Shown here: positions 35,989 through 46,447 of the stretch, piece by piece | Layout: each line of letters begins with the position of its first letter | Numbering within the stretch: the first letter of the stretch is position 1 | Assembly: GCF_014652455.1 (NCBI RefSeq) | Contig: NZ_BMYV01000001.1 | Location: 558,001 to 622,000, forward strand | Origin: Litorimonas cladophorae | Lineage (GTDB): Bacteria > Pseudomonadota > Alphaproteobacteria > Caulobacterales > Maricaulaceae | Length of the DNA: 64,000 nucleotides | Reading direction: 5' to 3' | Program-made: the position numbers and the translations under genes | The notes under the pieces: generated by a model | What the model was told of the DNA's origin: nothing | Databases searched by the model: none | Seen by the model: only the letters and a program-made list of their open reading frames with translations

Positions 35989-37178
35989 GAAATCACTCCC
36001 AACTCGCGACCGACTTTGGTGAAGGCGGCAATGGCGGTTTTAATATGTTCAGATGTATGGGCGGCGCTCATTTGAGTCCGAATCCGCGCTTGGCCTTTGG
36101 GGACGACGGGGAAAAAGAACCCGATGACATAAATGCCCTCGTCCATAAGTTTCGTGGCCATCTCCTGCGCCAACTTTGCATCGCCCAGCATGACAGGAAT
36201 AATAGAGTGATCCCCAGGTTTTAGCGTGAAACCAGCGGCTTCCATCCCAGTTCGGAATTGTTTGGCATTGGCTTGGATTTGGCGACGCAGGTCATCGCCA
36301 GCCTTGGCAAGTTCAATCGCCTTTAAGCTCGCGCCCACGATGGGCGGAGCGAGACTGTTTGAAAATAGATACGGCCGCGAACGTTGACGCAATAGGTCCA
36401 CAACGGGTTTCCGAGCGCAGGTGAAGCCACCCATCGCGCCGCCAAGGGCTTTCCCCAAAGTCCCTGTTAGAATATCGACCCGCCCTTCAACACCGCAATG
36501 TTCGGGCGAACCGCGACCGCCCGCGCCTACAAACCCCGTCGCGTGACAGTCATCGACCATCAGCAGGGCGTCATATTTGTCTTTAAGGTCACAAATACCC
36601 GCCAGGTTCGCGATCGTGCCATCCATGGAAAATACGCCATCTGTGGCAATCATAATGCGCCGCGCCCCCGCAGTTTTCGCGTCTTTCAGCTTCGCTTCAA
36701 GGTCAGCCATATCGTTATTGGCATAACGAAAACGCTTGGCTTTGCACAGACGGATTCCGTCAATGATGGAAGCATGGTTCAACGCGTCGGAAATGATTGC
36801 GTCCTCAGGCCCCAATAAGGGTTCAAACACGCCGCCATTGGCATCAAAGCAAGCCGCGTAGAGAATGCTGTCTTCAAAACCGAGCCAATTTGCGAGCGCC
36901 ATTTCTAACTCACGATGTTGGCCCTGCGTCCCGCAAATGAACCGAACCGAAGCCATGCCGAACCCATATTTATCTAGGGCTGTTTTGGCCGCCGACACAA
37001 GTTCTGGACTATCAGCTAAGCCGAGGTAATTGTTTGCACAGAAATTCAAAACAATTTGCCCATCGACATCGATAGTTGCGTCTTGTTCGCCGGAGATCAG
37101 GCGTTCAGTCTTATACAGTCCCTCATTTCGAATTTCGTCGAGGGTATCTGCAATCTCATTGTAAAAGTCATTGGACAT
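35985..37178 (-). CDS. kbl: Glycine C-acetyltransferase (2-amino-3-ketobutyrate CoA ligase)
   Basis: 397 residues, matching E. coli Kbl. ATG 37178 is preceded by GGAG; upstream codons to 37298 lack support. Alpha-oxoamine synthase: [29 protein letters not shown] Lys in [15 protein letters not shown]. It splits 2-amino-3-oxobutyrate with CoA into glycine and acetyl-CoA. With tdh it forms a threonine-to-glycine route. Confidence 0.95.
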   Translation of the reverse strand: MSNDFYNEIADTLDEIRNEGLYKTERLISGEQDATIDVDGQIVLNFCANNYLGLADSPELVSAAKTALDKYGFGMASVRFICGTQGQHRELEMALANWLGFEDSILYAACFDANGGVFEPLLGPEDAIISDALNHASIIDGIRLCKAKRFRYANNDMADLEAKLKDAKTAGARRIMIATDGVFSMDGTIANLAGICDLKDKYDALLMVDDCHATGFVGAGGRGSPEHCGVEGRVDILTGTLGKALGGAMGGFTCARKPVVDLLRQRSRPYLFSNSLAPPIVGASLKAIELAKAGDDLRRQIQANAKQFRTGMEAAGFTLKPGDHSIIPVMLGDAKLAQEMATKLMDEGIYVIGFFFPVVPKGQARIRTQMSAAHTSEHIKTAIAAFTKVGRELGVIS

Positions 37179-37277
37179 TGTGTTCTCCGTGCGTCTTCTT
37201 ACGTCATGCAGGTTCGCTTGCGAAACGTCTTTCGCTATAAATTCATCAACGCGCATTGAAAACCCGAAGTCTTCCCC

Positions 37278-37880
37278 ATGTCCGATATAAATTGCCAATT
37301 AAAGCCCCTCTTATCGAACATTCGTGGCTGTCAGGTTTGCGCAAGCGCCACGCCGCCCTTACCCGTAAACCCAAATCCCATTCTCCAAGCCAGCGCACAG
37401 TCGAAAATAAGGATCATCGGGCAAGCCCCCGGCACCCTAGCGCACGCCAGTTCCCAACCCTTTACCGATCCTTCAGGCGTGCGATTGCGTGAGTGGTTGG
37501 GCGTGGATGAGCCAACATTTTATGATGCCGATAAATTCGCCATAACACCGATGGGGTTTTGTTTCCCTGGGCAGGATAACAAAGGTGGCGATTTGCCACC
37601 AAGACCGGAATGCGCTCCGCTTTGGCAGGAACAATTGGATCAGGCGCTTCCGAATGTTCAATTGACCTTGGTCGTGGGAATGTATGCGGTCAAATGGCAT
37701 TTAGGTCATCACGGTTACCGTAACCTGACTGACACAGTTCGACATTGGAGGGATTTGGGGCCGTCTATCATGCCGCTTCCGCACCCGAGTTGGCGGAATA
37801 ATGGATGGATCAAACGGCATGACTGGTTCGCCGAAGAATTGATCGCGTTAAAGGCCCGGGTGGCGAGTATCTTGCAATGA
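37278..37880 (+). CDS. Uracil-DNA glycosylase family protein
   Basis: 200 residues. The first motif GQAPG (in [13 protein letters not shown]), MGFCFPGQD and the later [12 protein letters not shown] motif fit the uracil-DNA glycosylase superfamily. An N-terminal CxxC (GCQVCASA) is present but there is no full four-Cys iron-sulfur set as in families 4 and 5. Base-excision activity is possible but not shown. Its 3' end overlaps the convergent pbpC gene by 33 bases. Confidence 0.8.
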   Translation: MSDINCQLKPLLSNIRGCQVCASATPPLPVNPNPILQASAQSKIRIIGQAPGTLAHASSQPFTDPSGVRLREWLGVDEPTFYDADKFAITPMGFCFPGQDNKGGDLPPRPECAPLWQEQLDQALPNVQLTLVVGMYAVKWHLGHHGYRNLTDTVRHWRDLGPSIMPLPHPSWRNNGWIKRHDWFAEELIALKARVASILQ

Positions 37881-39893
37881 AACGACACGGAACCTGCCCT
37901 CAGATTTTCGTCCAACCTCGTCAATAACAGTAAGGTCGTAAAAACCCGGAGACGTTGGTTTAAACCGATATCCGTTTCGCCCTTTTCTTATGGGCTCCGC
38001 GTCGACATAGAGCCGCACGTCGCTGCCCTCGGCTTGAACCAAAAGGTCAATGCCTTCAGAGGCTTCGCCAAAGGCGTTCATCGCAATTTCGGTATCGTTC
38101 ATTGGAAACAGGATGACGGGCGCGATTTCCTCTGGGGACTTCAACCGCTCGGCCGTTTTTTGGGAGCGGTGCAGTGCAGGCGCTCTGTCATCACGGGCCA
38201 GACTATCGGCAATTTGAAACAAGAGCGGCGCTGCGGCTTCTCGACCTGTCACACCGGGTCGCGGGCCGCCATCGGGGCGCCCCATCCAAACGACAATGAC
38301 ATAGTCGCCACTGATCCCTGCGGCCCAGCTGTCTCGGAACCCGTAAGAGGTCCCGGTTTTATAGGCGACGTCAGGTGCATGCTTATTCAAATGCGCAGGC
38401 ATCACGCCAGTGGGTCTGGGCGCCGCTGACATGACGCGGCGTAGTGACCGTGCTGTATCAGCTTGAAGCAATTCAAATCCGTGATCTTCGGGAGTATCAG
38501 TTTGCGTCCATTTCAAAGGCGCCGCAATGCCGTCATTGGCGATAGCCGTGTAAAGCATGGCAAGATCAGTGGCACGCAAACCTGTGCCACCCAATGCTAG
38601 CGACAACCCAGCCTCATTCCCGTCCTCATTCGGCCCAGATTGAGACGGCGACGCCCCCGCCGCCCGCAAGGCCGAATCTAACCGTCTTCCCCCAACATGG
38701 TCCAATACGCCTACCGCAGGAATGTTTAGACTGTGCTGAAGCGCCTGCGCCATGGTGACATCCCCATAGTAACGGCGATCAAAATTTTCGGGGCGATAGC
38801 TACCAAAGCGGCTGGGCGCGTCGCGTAAACGCGTTTGCGTCCCGATCAAACCGTCATCCATGCCCAGACCATAGACGAAGGGCTTTAAAGTCGAACCAGG
38901 CGAGCGGATGGCGGCTGTCATATCCAGCCACCCCCCGTCATGATCGCGTCGCCCGATCGCGGCATGAGCCCTGACTTCGCGAGTCGGCGCGTGAACAAGG
39001 ATCGCGGACGCATTCACTGCGTAGGGCAAACGATCCACCGCAAGCGAAAGCTGATTCTGAAGTCGTCGCTGCAATCGTGGGTCCAACCAAGATTTGGTCA
39101 GATCGCCGGACCTTGCCAGTTTCTGGGCGGTCAGCCACGCTTGATCAGGTTGGCGACTCTTTTCAAGCGGAACAGGGGCCGTATTTGCATTGGAAAACTC
39201 GCGAAGTGTAATGAGGTCAGCTGCCAATAATCGTTTGAGAATACGTTCTCGCCCGACCTTTGCCGCTTGTGCGTTTCGGTCTGGGCGACGGGCTTCAGGC
39301 GCTTGGGGCAAAGCGATCAGCAAAGCGATCTCATCCGTGGACAGATAGCGCGGAGATTTACCGAAATAAATCTGGCTGGCCGCATCAATGCCTTCAATAT
39401 TCCCGCCGTAACTCACACGGGTCAGATATTGCTCTAAAATTTCTCGTTTCGAAAAATGGAGTTCAAACCGAAGCGCTTCAAAGCTTTCAATAACCTTAGA
39501 CCGCAATGTGCGGGGTCTAGGTTTATATTGTCGAACCAACTGCATGGTCAGGGTAGATGCGCCTGACGACGCTACACCGCTTTTCTGCCATGTCCGCAAT
39601 GCACGTAGGATCGCCGCCCCGTCGACACCCGCGTGGCTGTAATATCGGCGATCTTCTATTTCTATCAAAGCCTCAACGAAAGCAGGATCAATATTGTCCA
39701 GATCAGCCTGAACCCGCCATGTGCCATTTTCAACCGTGCGGACATTTAACCGCGCCCCATGCCGATCGGTCAAAATGGGTGAGGTCGCACGCAACTGAGC
39801 TTGTGACACAGGCGCTTGCGCAAACCAGAGCCCGAAAGCAGCTGTGGCAGCGAGAGTGGCAAACCCCAATCGACGACGAACGGTGGAACGCAT
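37848..39893 (-). CDS. pbpC: Penicillin-binding protein 1C
   Basis: 681 residues. One N-terminal membrane helix, then a glycosyltransferase 51 domain (catalytic Glu in EIEDRRYYSHAGVD; GASTLTMQLVRQYKPR), then a transpeptidase domain with SxxK (SPGSTLKPFVYG), SLN (QHSLNIPAVG) and KTG (YKTGTSYGFRDSWAAG). The C-terminal 90 residues are the beta-rich BiPBP_C domain specific to PBP1C. It sits directly downstream of the alpha-2-macroglobulin gene, five bases from its stop, as in many Gram-negative bacteria. Confidence 0.95.
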   Translation of the reverse strand: MRSTVRRRLGFATLAATAAFGLWFAQAPVSQAQLRATSPILTDRHGARLNVRTVENGTWRVQADLDNIDPAFVEALIEIEDRRYYSHAGVDGAAILRALRTWQKSGVASSGASTLTMQLVRQYKPRPRTLRSKVIESFEALRFELHFSKREILEQYLTRVSYGGNIEGIDAASQIYFGKSPRYLSTDEIALLIALPQAPEARRPDRNAQAAKVGRERILKRLLAADLITLREFSNANTAPVPLEKSRQPDQAWLTAQKLARSGDLTKSWLDPRLQRRLQNQLSLAVDRLPYAVNASAILVHAPTREVRAHAAIGRRDHDGGWLDMTAAIRSPGSTLKPFVYGLGMDDGLIGTQTRLRDAPSRFGSYRPENFDRRYYGDVTMAQALQHSLNIPAVGVLDHVGGRRLDSALRAAGASPSQSGPNEDGNEAGLSLALGGTGLRATDLAMLYTAIANDGIAAPLKWTQTDTPEDHGFELLQADTARSLRRVMSAAPRPTGVMPAHLNKHAPDVAYKTGTSYGFRDSWAAGISGDYVIVVWMGRPDGGPRPGVTGREAAAPLLFQIADSLARDDRAPALHRSQKTAERLKSPEEIAPVILFPMNDTEIAMNAFGEASEGIDLLVQAEGSDVRLYVDAEPIRKGRNGYRFKPTSPGFYDLTVIDEVGRKSEGRFRVVSLQDTRHPGL

Positions 39894-39898
39894 CGCCT

Positions 39899-42800
39899 TT
39901 ACAGGGCCCCGCTATCCGTAATGTCTAGCTGACCATACTCCGAGGTACCGACGCGTGCGGGACGATACATGTCTTCAACCACAGCACCAGGGAAAGCAAA
40001 GGATCCCGTTGTCACGGCTCGCACCACATAGGCCGCACGGAATGTGCTGCCTTCGCGATCATAGCGTGTGCGTCGGTCAGATGCGATGAACCTGTCATCA
40101 CGAGCTTCTTGCATGTCAAAATCCGATAACTCACCGAGGAAGGCAAAGGCGCCTTCCTTGCCTGCATCTGATGGGCTCAGCAGGGTTTCGATTTCCAGTC
40201 CCGCAGGTAAAAGGTCGGCAATGACGACCATGCTGTCGGCGGTGAACTTTGACTTGGCCGTCACAAGAACGATCGCGCGATCTCCCTTCTTCAAGCCTGA
40301 CGGACTAATCTCCGTGCCCTTTGGCGTATAGAGTGTTTTCGTGACGGCAAACCCAGCCGAGACAGTTTCCGTGGCCGTTTCAGGGGTTGAGGTTATATCA
40401 AGCGTCACGAAAGCTTTCGCGTCACCTGTATTTTTAACAGAGGGCGACCGAACAAGATCGGTTCCCAAAAAGCTTGTGGCTTTGTTTTCTAGCGTCAGAT
40501 TTTTAGTTTCCACCTTAACTTCGCCGGAGTTCGCATTGAGCTTCGACATCGCACGCACAATGTAGCTTTTCTCTTGTGTGGAAGTTTTGGTCGGATCTAA
40601 ATCAATCAATCCAAGCAGGACCTTTTCGGTAATTTCGTCATCTAAGCTCGAACCGCCAATCGCCAATAGTGCGGCGGCGTCGCGTTCTGCCGAACTGTAG
40701 TAATTATAGCTGTCCTGCTCGCCCAGTGCCGCATAGGCGCGCGCAAACATTTTATCCGCACGGGCTTCATCTCCAATTCGCTCCAAGGCCGCGCCCAGAT
40801 ACGACATTGCCAGCGGGTCTGTCAGCTTATCTCCAAAGGCCTTGTCCAAATATCGGATGCCTGACGCATCGGCTTCGCCAGCAAGTGCCATGACATAATG
40901 CGCATAGGCGGCGCGTTCTGCACGTTGTCGCTCCCCGTCCTTGCGGGATTCTGTATTCGGAAAGTCCAGATTTAGAGAGGAATAATCTTCCATGCGAGAC
41001 AACATCTTAGCCGCGTTAATCGCAGATGTCAGACTGCTAGACGCGACGTCATATCCCTCGCGATCCGCTTCAACCAAAAACTCCGAAACATAAAGCTGAA
41101 GCCAAGGTGATAAATTCCCGTCGCCTTGCCGCCACAAGCCAAATTCACCGGTGACGTCTTGTCGCGAGGCCACTTTCGCAATAGCAGCTTGGATGCGGTC
41201 GCGTAGTTCACGTTCTGATGTGTCCTTAAAGCCGCCAAGAGATTTTACGAAGAGTAAGGGCATCGCCTTGCTCACAGTTTGCTCGGTACAACCATAAGGA
41301 TACCGATTTAGAGCGGCGAGATAAGGTTTCACAGATAGGCCCGGTAGCCGAGACACGCTAAGCTCTAGATCAGCACCTGCGACGCTATAGCCATCTAAAA
41401 TATCAGATGTCAGCGTATAGGTTTCACCCGGATCAATCCCCCTAATGAGACGCCGCGTGATCGGACGGTAAGGAGACCGAACCTCAATTGGGTAGGTTGA
41501 CTGAATGCTGTAATTCTTTGGCCCTGAAATGTCTGACGTCAGGCTATAGATTCCGACATCTTCCGCGCTCAAGTTAATGCCGGTTTGATCCCGCGTTCCG
41601 GGTGTTAAATCAAACACGGTCTGCTTTGGACTTAATAGCCCCTCACCAGACACTATGGTCCGATATGCGCCACCCTCACCGTCAATATTATCCAAAGACA
41701 ATGTCGCGACCGCCTTATCTCCCGGTGCGAGAAAGCGGGGTAAAGCTAGATTGGCTGGAACAGCATCTCGAACTTTGATCGGCGTAGACGCGCTCCCGAT
41801 CGCGGACTTTGTCCAAGCTGTCGCCATTATCCGCAACTCGCCATTGAAGTCGGGTAGATCAAGCGAGATCACAGCCTTGCCGTCTTTCACCAAAACAGGT
41901 CCCTCATAGAGCGCAACAGTCTTGGTCGGCACGACGGATAGGCCTGCGCCTCCAATACTGTCGCCACCACTGCGCGTCGGACCATTGGCGAGGAATGGAT
42001 TGAGAATACGGCTATAGTCGTCACGAATGTCCAGCGTGAATGCCTTCTTTGCGAAGAAGGCCGCGGGTGCATCGGGTGACTGGAATTTGGTTAGGGCCAA
42101 AATCCCTTCGTCGACAGCCGCCAAACTGATCCAGGCCGTTTCTTGGGCGGACGCGCCCGAGAGCTCAATTGGGATTTGCAAATTCGTGCGAGGCGATACG
42201 CGATCTGGGGTATTGATTGCCAGTTCCAGTGTTTGTGGGCCGCGGTCCAGCGCGATGTGGGTCAACCCGACTGCGCGTTTCACGCCATCTCGCTTTGCCG
42301 AATCCAACGGCGTATATAGCGTCACCATCGCATAAACATCGTGGCCCCATGACGGATCATAGGGAATGCGCACTGAGGAGGCACCTTGGGGGACATCAAT
42401 GGTCCGAATGGAGCGCACAGTATAATCTGCAATTACGATGTCACCGCGACCTGCATAAGGCGCATTCAGGTTAAGCGTGACCGCGCCACCCGGTTTTGTC
42501 GGAAGGTCCGTTGCGCCGACCAAAATGCGGTCAGGGGCGTCTGAATCACTGTCACCCCAATTGGACCAGCCGACGCCAAATCTATAGGAAGCGGTGTCTC
42601 CCGCTTCCGTTTTCACATCGAGACGATAGCGACCCCAGTTCAGGGATTTCGACCAAACGGCGGGTGCAGCGGCCGTGATGTCAATCTCACCCTGATCAAT
42701 GAAGATATCCGTAGTCCGGACACGATATTGCCAGCGATTGCGATAGCGATACCAATTATAGTCACGATCTTCCTCATTAAGCGTCCATGACACCTTTGCG

Positions 42801-44815
42801 CCTCGGCGCTCACCGCTGGCGGCCAATGCGACCAGATCGATTTTCGCGGGCTTGTTGCGTTCTGCACGCTCACCAAATTGGGACTTGAACCCGATGTAGG
42901 TTTCTTGCCCTCTGACGGGAATGAATAGGTTCTCCCGTACATAACGACCACCTGGTTCCGAAACGCCAGCAATGAAGGATGCCCGCAGCGGGTGAGAGGA
43001 CTTCGCCTCCTCTTCACTCAACCTCAATTGGACGAGAGCCGTACCGTCTTCGCCTGTTGCGGGGACTTTGACATCAATCATACGCTCGCGAAAATCTTCA
43101 CTCACGTCGCCAAAACTATAAGCTTTAAATTGACCAAACGGATTTGGGTCTCTTTGTAAACGGACCTCGGCTTCGGTTTCTAAATTAGACCCAGGCGCGC
43201 CATAGTAGAATTGTGCATCAAGGGTGATATCACGTGTTTCTTCCGCACGAAGAACGGGCTGCTTTTCGGGTTTCAAGGTGAGCTTCAAACGTTGGGGAAC
43301 AAAGTCTTCCACTGAAACCGTTTTGAAAATACGCGCATCTGTGCCTTCTACTGCCAATTCGATGGTCCACATTCCCCGGGCCGCTTGAGCTGGGATTGTT
43401 AGATCGGTGACATAACCGCCCGCATCTTCATCTTTCAACACGCGGGATAATTCTGCTGACCCATCAGGACGGGTGAGCGTGAGAGCCAAGACACGGTCTT
43501 CGATAGCGCGCGCATCGCCGTCCCGTAGGAGCGTTGTCAGACGAATGGTTTGTCCAGGGCGGTAAATGCCGCGATCTGTGAAGGCGTAGAGATCGAAAGG
43601 TCCCGTGATTTCTCGGCCCTGCACGTCCATAGCAGAAAGATCGAGGGGCGCGCGAGAGAGGTCCAATACCGCGTAATCGCCATCATCCCCATATGCCATA
43701 ATCATGCGAGGTTTCAGCGGACCAGTTCCCGACAGGATTGCATTGTCGAAAACGGCACGGCCTTGGCTGTCTGTAATGACTTCTGCGAGTTGCTCATTAT
43801 TACTCGCAACTAGGTCAAGCCGCACGCCAGCTTTTAGTCGGGCTGCTTTAATAGACCGAACAGCGACGTGCAGAGCATCCGACCCGCGGTAACTGGACAG
43901 TGCGAGATCTGTCGAGATGAGCCAGCGTATGGCTTTGGCCCTTCGGTATTCAGGCTCACCCTCAACAATATGCTCAGCAATCAGAATATAGGCGCCCGGC
44001 CCTTTTCCCGAAATTTTGTCTTGCAAGTCGAAAGGCGTTTCAACAATCGCGTTTTTGTTTTCCGTCACATCGATCTCGTCGGACCAGACTTCGACACGAC
44101 GGGAGCTGGCTTCATAAGTGCTGACATAGTCCTCGGCGGTTCCACTCTCACCCGCATCTGGCGAATGTTGTGATAAAATCCGATCATTGACCCGGAATAG
44201 CGTCAAAGCTAGGCGATCTACATTGACGGTTTTAAGTACAACTCGCGCGCCTTTTGTTTCTGGCAAGATGATCCCCTCACCCGCGAACCCAACAAATGAT
44301 GGCTTGTCTTCAAAGGTGAAGCTAAGTTTTCGGGTCGTCTTGAGTATTGTCTCTTCGTCAGACGTGAGGCCTTTCAAGACATCAATGGAATAACTTTGCC
44401 CATAGTCTAGGCCCAGAATACAAATGCGGGAATCTTGTCCATCCAGAGAGAACTGCACATCAGGGTAAACTCTGAAAAAGGGTTTCAACTCGGATTCGTT
44501 TACCCGCGAGAAATTCGCGTCGAAAGACAAGCACGCACGCATGTCCCCATTCTGTTCTTGAGAGTCGATAGATAAAAAGCGAAGCGCCTTTGGCAACGGG
44601 TCTCGCACCGCATCTGTCGCGTCTGCAACATCTGCAGGTTCTACATCACCTGTCTGTGCCTTTGCGGAAATGGCGTCGTCAATGACAGCTTCGAGCGTTG
44701 CAGGTGACTGCGGCTCAACTTGATTGTCACCTTCAGGAAAGAAATGAAATCCCGCCACGCCCGCTGCAAGAAACAAAACGACGCCTACAAAGGCCTTGAT
44801 GACTGAATGTTGCAT
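39899..44815 (-). CDS. Bacterial alpha-2-macroglobulin (YfhM-like)
   Basis: 1638 residues. The N-terminus has one hydrophobic anchor (FVGVVLFLAAGVAGFHFF) and no lipobox, unlike the lipoprotein form in E. coli. It is followed by many macroglobulin domains (YRPGQTIRLTTLLRDGD in the MG3-like region). The thioester motif GCTEQT lies with its Cys at about residue 1176, within the helical thioester domain, and a beta-rich receptor-like domain ends the protein. It is thought to trap invading proteases in the periplasm; the pbpC neighbour suggests joint repair of wall damage. Confidence 0.93.
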   Translation of the reverse strand: MQHSVIKAFVGVVLFLAAGVAGFHFFPEGDNQVEPQSPATLEAVIDDAISAKAQTGDVEPADVADATDAVRDPLPKALRFLSIDSQEQNGDMRACLSFDANFSRVNESELKPFFRVYPDVQFSLDGQDSRICILGLDYGQSYSIDVLKGLTSDEETILKTTRKLSFTFEDKPSFVGFAGEGIILPETKGARVVLKTVNVDRLALTLFRVNDRILSQHSPDAGESGTAEDYVSTYEASSRRVEVWSDEIDVTENKNAIVETPFDLQDKISGKGPGAYILIAEHIVEGEPEYRRAKAIRWLISTDLALSSYRGSDALHVAVRSIKAARLKAGVRLDLVASNNEQLAEVITDSQGRAVFDNAILSGTGPLKPRMIMAYGDDGDYAVLDLSRAPLDLSAMDVQGREITGPFDLYAFTDRGIYRPGQTIRLTTLLRDGDARAIEDRVLALTLTRPDGSAELSRVLKDEDAGGYVTDLTIPAQAARGMWTIELAVEGTDARIFKTVSVEDFVPQRLKLTLKPEKQPVLRAEETRDITLDAQFYYGAPGSNLETEAEVRLQRDPNPFGQFKAYSFGDVSEDFRERMIDVKVPATGEDGTALVQLRLSEEEAKSSHPLRASFIAGVSEPGGRYVRENLFIPVRGQETYIGFKSQFGERAERNKPAKIDLVALAASGERRGAKVSWTLNEEDRDYNWYRYRNRWQYRVRTTDIFIDQGEIDITAAAPAVWSKSLNWGRYRLDVKTEAGDTASYRFGVGWSNWGDSDSDAPDRILVGATDLPTKPGGAVTLNLNAPYAGRGDIVIADYTVRSIRTIDVPQGASSVRIPYDPSWGHDVYAMVTLYTPLDSAKRDGVKRAVGLTHIALDRGPQTLELAINTPDRVSPRTNLQIPIELSGASAQETAWISLAAVDEGILALTKFQSPDAPAAFFAKKAFTLDIRDDYSRILNPFLANGPTRSGGDSIGGAGLSVVPTKTVALYEGPVLVKDGKAVISLDLPDFNGELRIMATAWTKSAIGSASTPIKVRDAVPANLALPRFLAPGDKAVATLSLDNIDGEGGAYRTIVSGEGLLSPKQTVFDLTPGTRDQTGINLSAEDVGIYSLTSDISGPKNYSIQSTYPIEVRSPYRPITRRLIRGIDPGETYTLTSDILDGYSVAGADLELSVSRLPGLSVKPYLAALNRYPYGCTEQTVSKAMPLLFVKSLGGFKDTSERELRDRIQAAIAKVASRQDVTGEFGLWRQGDGNLSPWLQLYVSEFLVEADREGYDVASSSLTSAINAAKMLSRMEDYSSLNLDFPNTESRKDGERQRAERAAYAHYVMALAGEADASGIRYLDKAFGDKLTDPLAMSYLGAALERIGDEARADKMFARAYAALGEQDSYNYYSSAERDAAALLAIGGSSLDDEITEKVLLGLIDLDPTKTSTQEKSYIVRAMSKLNANSGEVKVETKNLTLENKATSFLGTDLVRSPSVKNTGDAKAFVTLDITSTPETATETVSAGFAVTKTLYTPKGTEISPSGLKKGDRAIVLVTAKSKFTADSMVVIADLLPAGLEIETLLSPSDAGKEGAFAFLGELSDFDMQEARDDRFIASDRRTRYDREGSTFRAAYVVRAVTTGSFAFPGAVVEDMYRPARVGTSEYGQLDITDSGAL

Positions 44816-45064
44816 TACGAACCCCGAACCGCTGTCTTGATAGCTTCTGGGGTATATATGATTCGTGTCGAGATTGGGGCTTATCTTGGACCTTCTGACG
44901 CTTGTTCTGCGGCCAAGCTGAGTCCATTGGCCGGTTATAAGTTCTTTTTTAACCGTGAATTTTCAAATTTGGTTGACCGTGTTCCCTTACTTGATCGAAA
45001 GATAGGTCGTTTATTCCAATGTCAACCGGGAGGATGATCCGGCTCAACTTTGGGAACTATTTAA

Positions 45065-45940
45065 ATGTCTATCAAAAAAATTGCTCTTGCGGGCGGTGTC
45101 GCCGCTTCGCTGATGGCTGGAACGGCTTATGCGTCCGTTATCGACCGTCCTTTCTTTCAAGTCCTCGGCGTCGTCGTCGTATGGGGCGCAGATGATGCGG
45201 CAACTGCTGCACCTGTCGTCTCCGACTTTGTGTTGCTCACCCCTGCTTCAGGCAGTGCGGGTGCTGACCTTATCGGTGGTCAAAACGTAAATACTGTTAT
45301 CACAGGGTCCTTGACACCTGTTGATGGCACAGGCCCAGCCGCTTCCGGTACGGCAACGAACCCTGTAACTGGCGCGACTAGCGGTGGCGCATTGACTGAC
45401 GCAGCTGGCGTTGGCGCAGGTATTCTGGACGCCTCTGATTCCTTGTCAGCTTTCGGCATCGACGGAAGCACTGACGTTTCAGGTCTCACGTCTTCACACA
45501 CAAGCAGCTTCTTTGTGGCTTCAAACGCGGCCTTCGACATTAATGCTGTTGCTGGTGGTCTTGCTAAAACTGGTGACTTTGCCGCAGATACTGACATTGG
45601 CCTTGAAGACATTTCTTTGAAAATGAGCTTTGACACAACAGGTGTTGCAAACACTGTTGGTGGCCTTACTTATGGCGCAAATTCACAAGATCCAGGCGCA
45701 TTTGTCGGTGGTGTTGAAACTGCAACAGGTACTGATCTTTCCGTTGTTGCCGCTGCAGGTGCAACTGGTCTGAAAGTCTTTGACGGAACGCAGCGCACTG
45801 CCGCGACACCAGGTTCATTGGCTGATCAGTCTGTTCGTTTCGACAACGTTTATGACTTCGGTGGAGCCAGCGGCTACGATCTCTCCATGGGTTCGGGTAC
45901 AATTTCCGCTCAGGTCACCTACACGATCTTCGTCCCATAG
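45065..45940 (+). CDS. Secreted beta-rich protein, paralogue of the gene at 53705
   Basis: 291 residues with a Sec signal peptide (basic start, cleavage near AYAS, residue 23). The mature part is rich in Gly, Ala, Ser, Thr and Asp, with no cysteine, and looks all-beta. Landmarks shared with the second protein sit at nearly the same positions: LDASDS (121-126), SFF (148-150), GDF (170-172) and a C-terminal YDLSMGSGT followed by an alternating hydrophobic strand. No named family recognised. It stands alone and is followed by a strong terminator. A surface or fibre subunit is a guess. Confidence 0.7.
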   Translation: MSIKKIALAGGVAASLMAGTAYASVIDRPFFQVLGVVVVWGADDAATAAPVVSDFVLLTPASGSAGADLIGGQNVNTVITGSLTPVDGTGPAASGTATNPVTGATSGGALTDAAGVGAGILDASDSLSAFGIDGSTDVSGLTSSHTSSFFVASNAAFDINAVAGGLAKTGDFAADTDIGLEDISLKMSFDTTGVANTVGGLTYGANSQDPGAFVGGVETATGTDLSVVAAAGATGLKVFDGTQRTAATPGSLADQSVRFDNVYDFGGASGYDLSMGSGTISAQVTYTIFVP

Positions 45941-45986
45941 GCGAAAACTAAACGAGCGTATTCACGCACGCTTTGTTTCCAGGATT

Positions 45987-46014
45987 GGCCGCTCCCTCGG
46001 GAGTGGCCTTTTCT
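45987..46014 (+). terminator. Rho-independent terminator after the secreted protein gene
   Basis: GGCCGCTCC pairs with GGAGTGGCC (one G-T pair) around a CTCG tetraloop and is followed by TTTTCTCT. The stem is nine pairs. It also lies just before the convergent Hpt gene. Confidence 0.8.
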
Positions 46015-46035
46015 CTGCGCGTTACTCGAATGCGA

Positions 46036-46404
46036 TTATTGGGATTTCAATCGACGCATGTCGTCCTTATATTCCCATCGCGCGATCTCGTCCAAAACTT
46101 GCGAGATCCGATGTTCTAGCTTCTCGACGGCGACTTCGCGTGCGCCCGGGCGTCGGTCATCGCCAATAAGAGTTTCTGCGCCCTCACACAAATTCGCGAG
46201 TTCCATCGCACCGACAGCACGAGCTGAGCCTTTCAGGGAATGTGCGACGCTGGACCAAACCTCGTCATCAGAATCGGCGCGCAAGCCTCGACCCCACATT
46301 TCAACTTGATTTCGGAATAGTCCAAAAACTTCGCGTGTCAGATCGGCATCGCCGCCGACATAACGATTGAGGTGATCAAAATCTATTTCAGGTGAATCAG
46401 TCAT
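46036..46404 (-). CDS. Histidine phosphotransfer (Hpt) domain protein
   Basis: 122 residues from ATG 46404. A single Hpt four-helix bundle with phospho-acceptor His55 in VAHSLKGSARAVGA. There is no kinase or receiver in the same gene or next to it, so it is an orphan phosphorelay carrier. The partner kinase is unknown. Confidence 0.88.
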   Translation of the reverse strand: MTDSPEIDFDHLNRYVGGDADLTREVFGLFRNQVEMWGRGLRADSDDEVWSSVAHSLKGSARAVGAMELANLCEGAETLIGDDRRPGAREVAVEKLEHRISQVLDEIARWEYKDDMRRLKSQ

Positions 46405-46447
46405 GGTTTGCGATACTAGACATCCCACGCGCATATGTTAGCGCTTT

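Noticed and set aside
44807-45037. 76-codon open frame before the first secreted protein gene
   Set aside because: No homology signal, overlaps the start of the macroglobulin gene, and has no ribosome-binding site.
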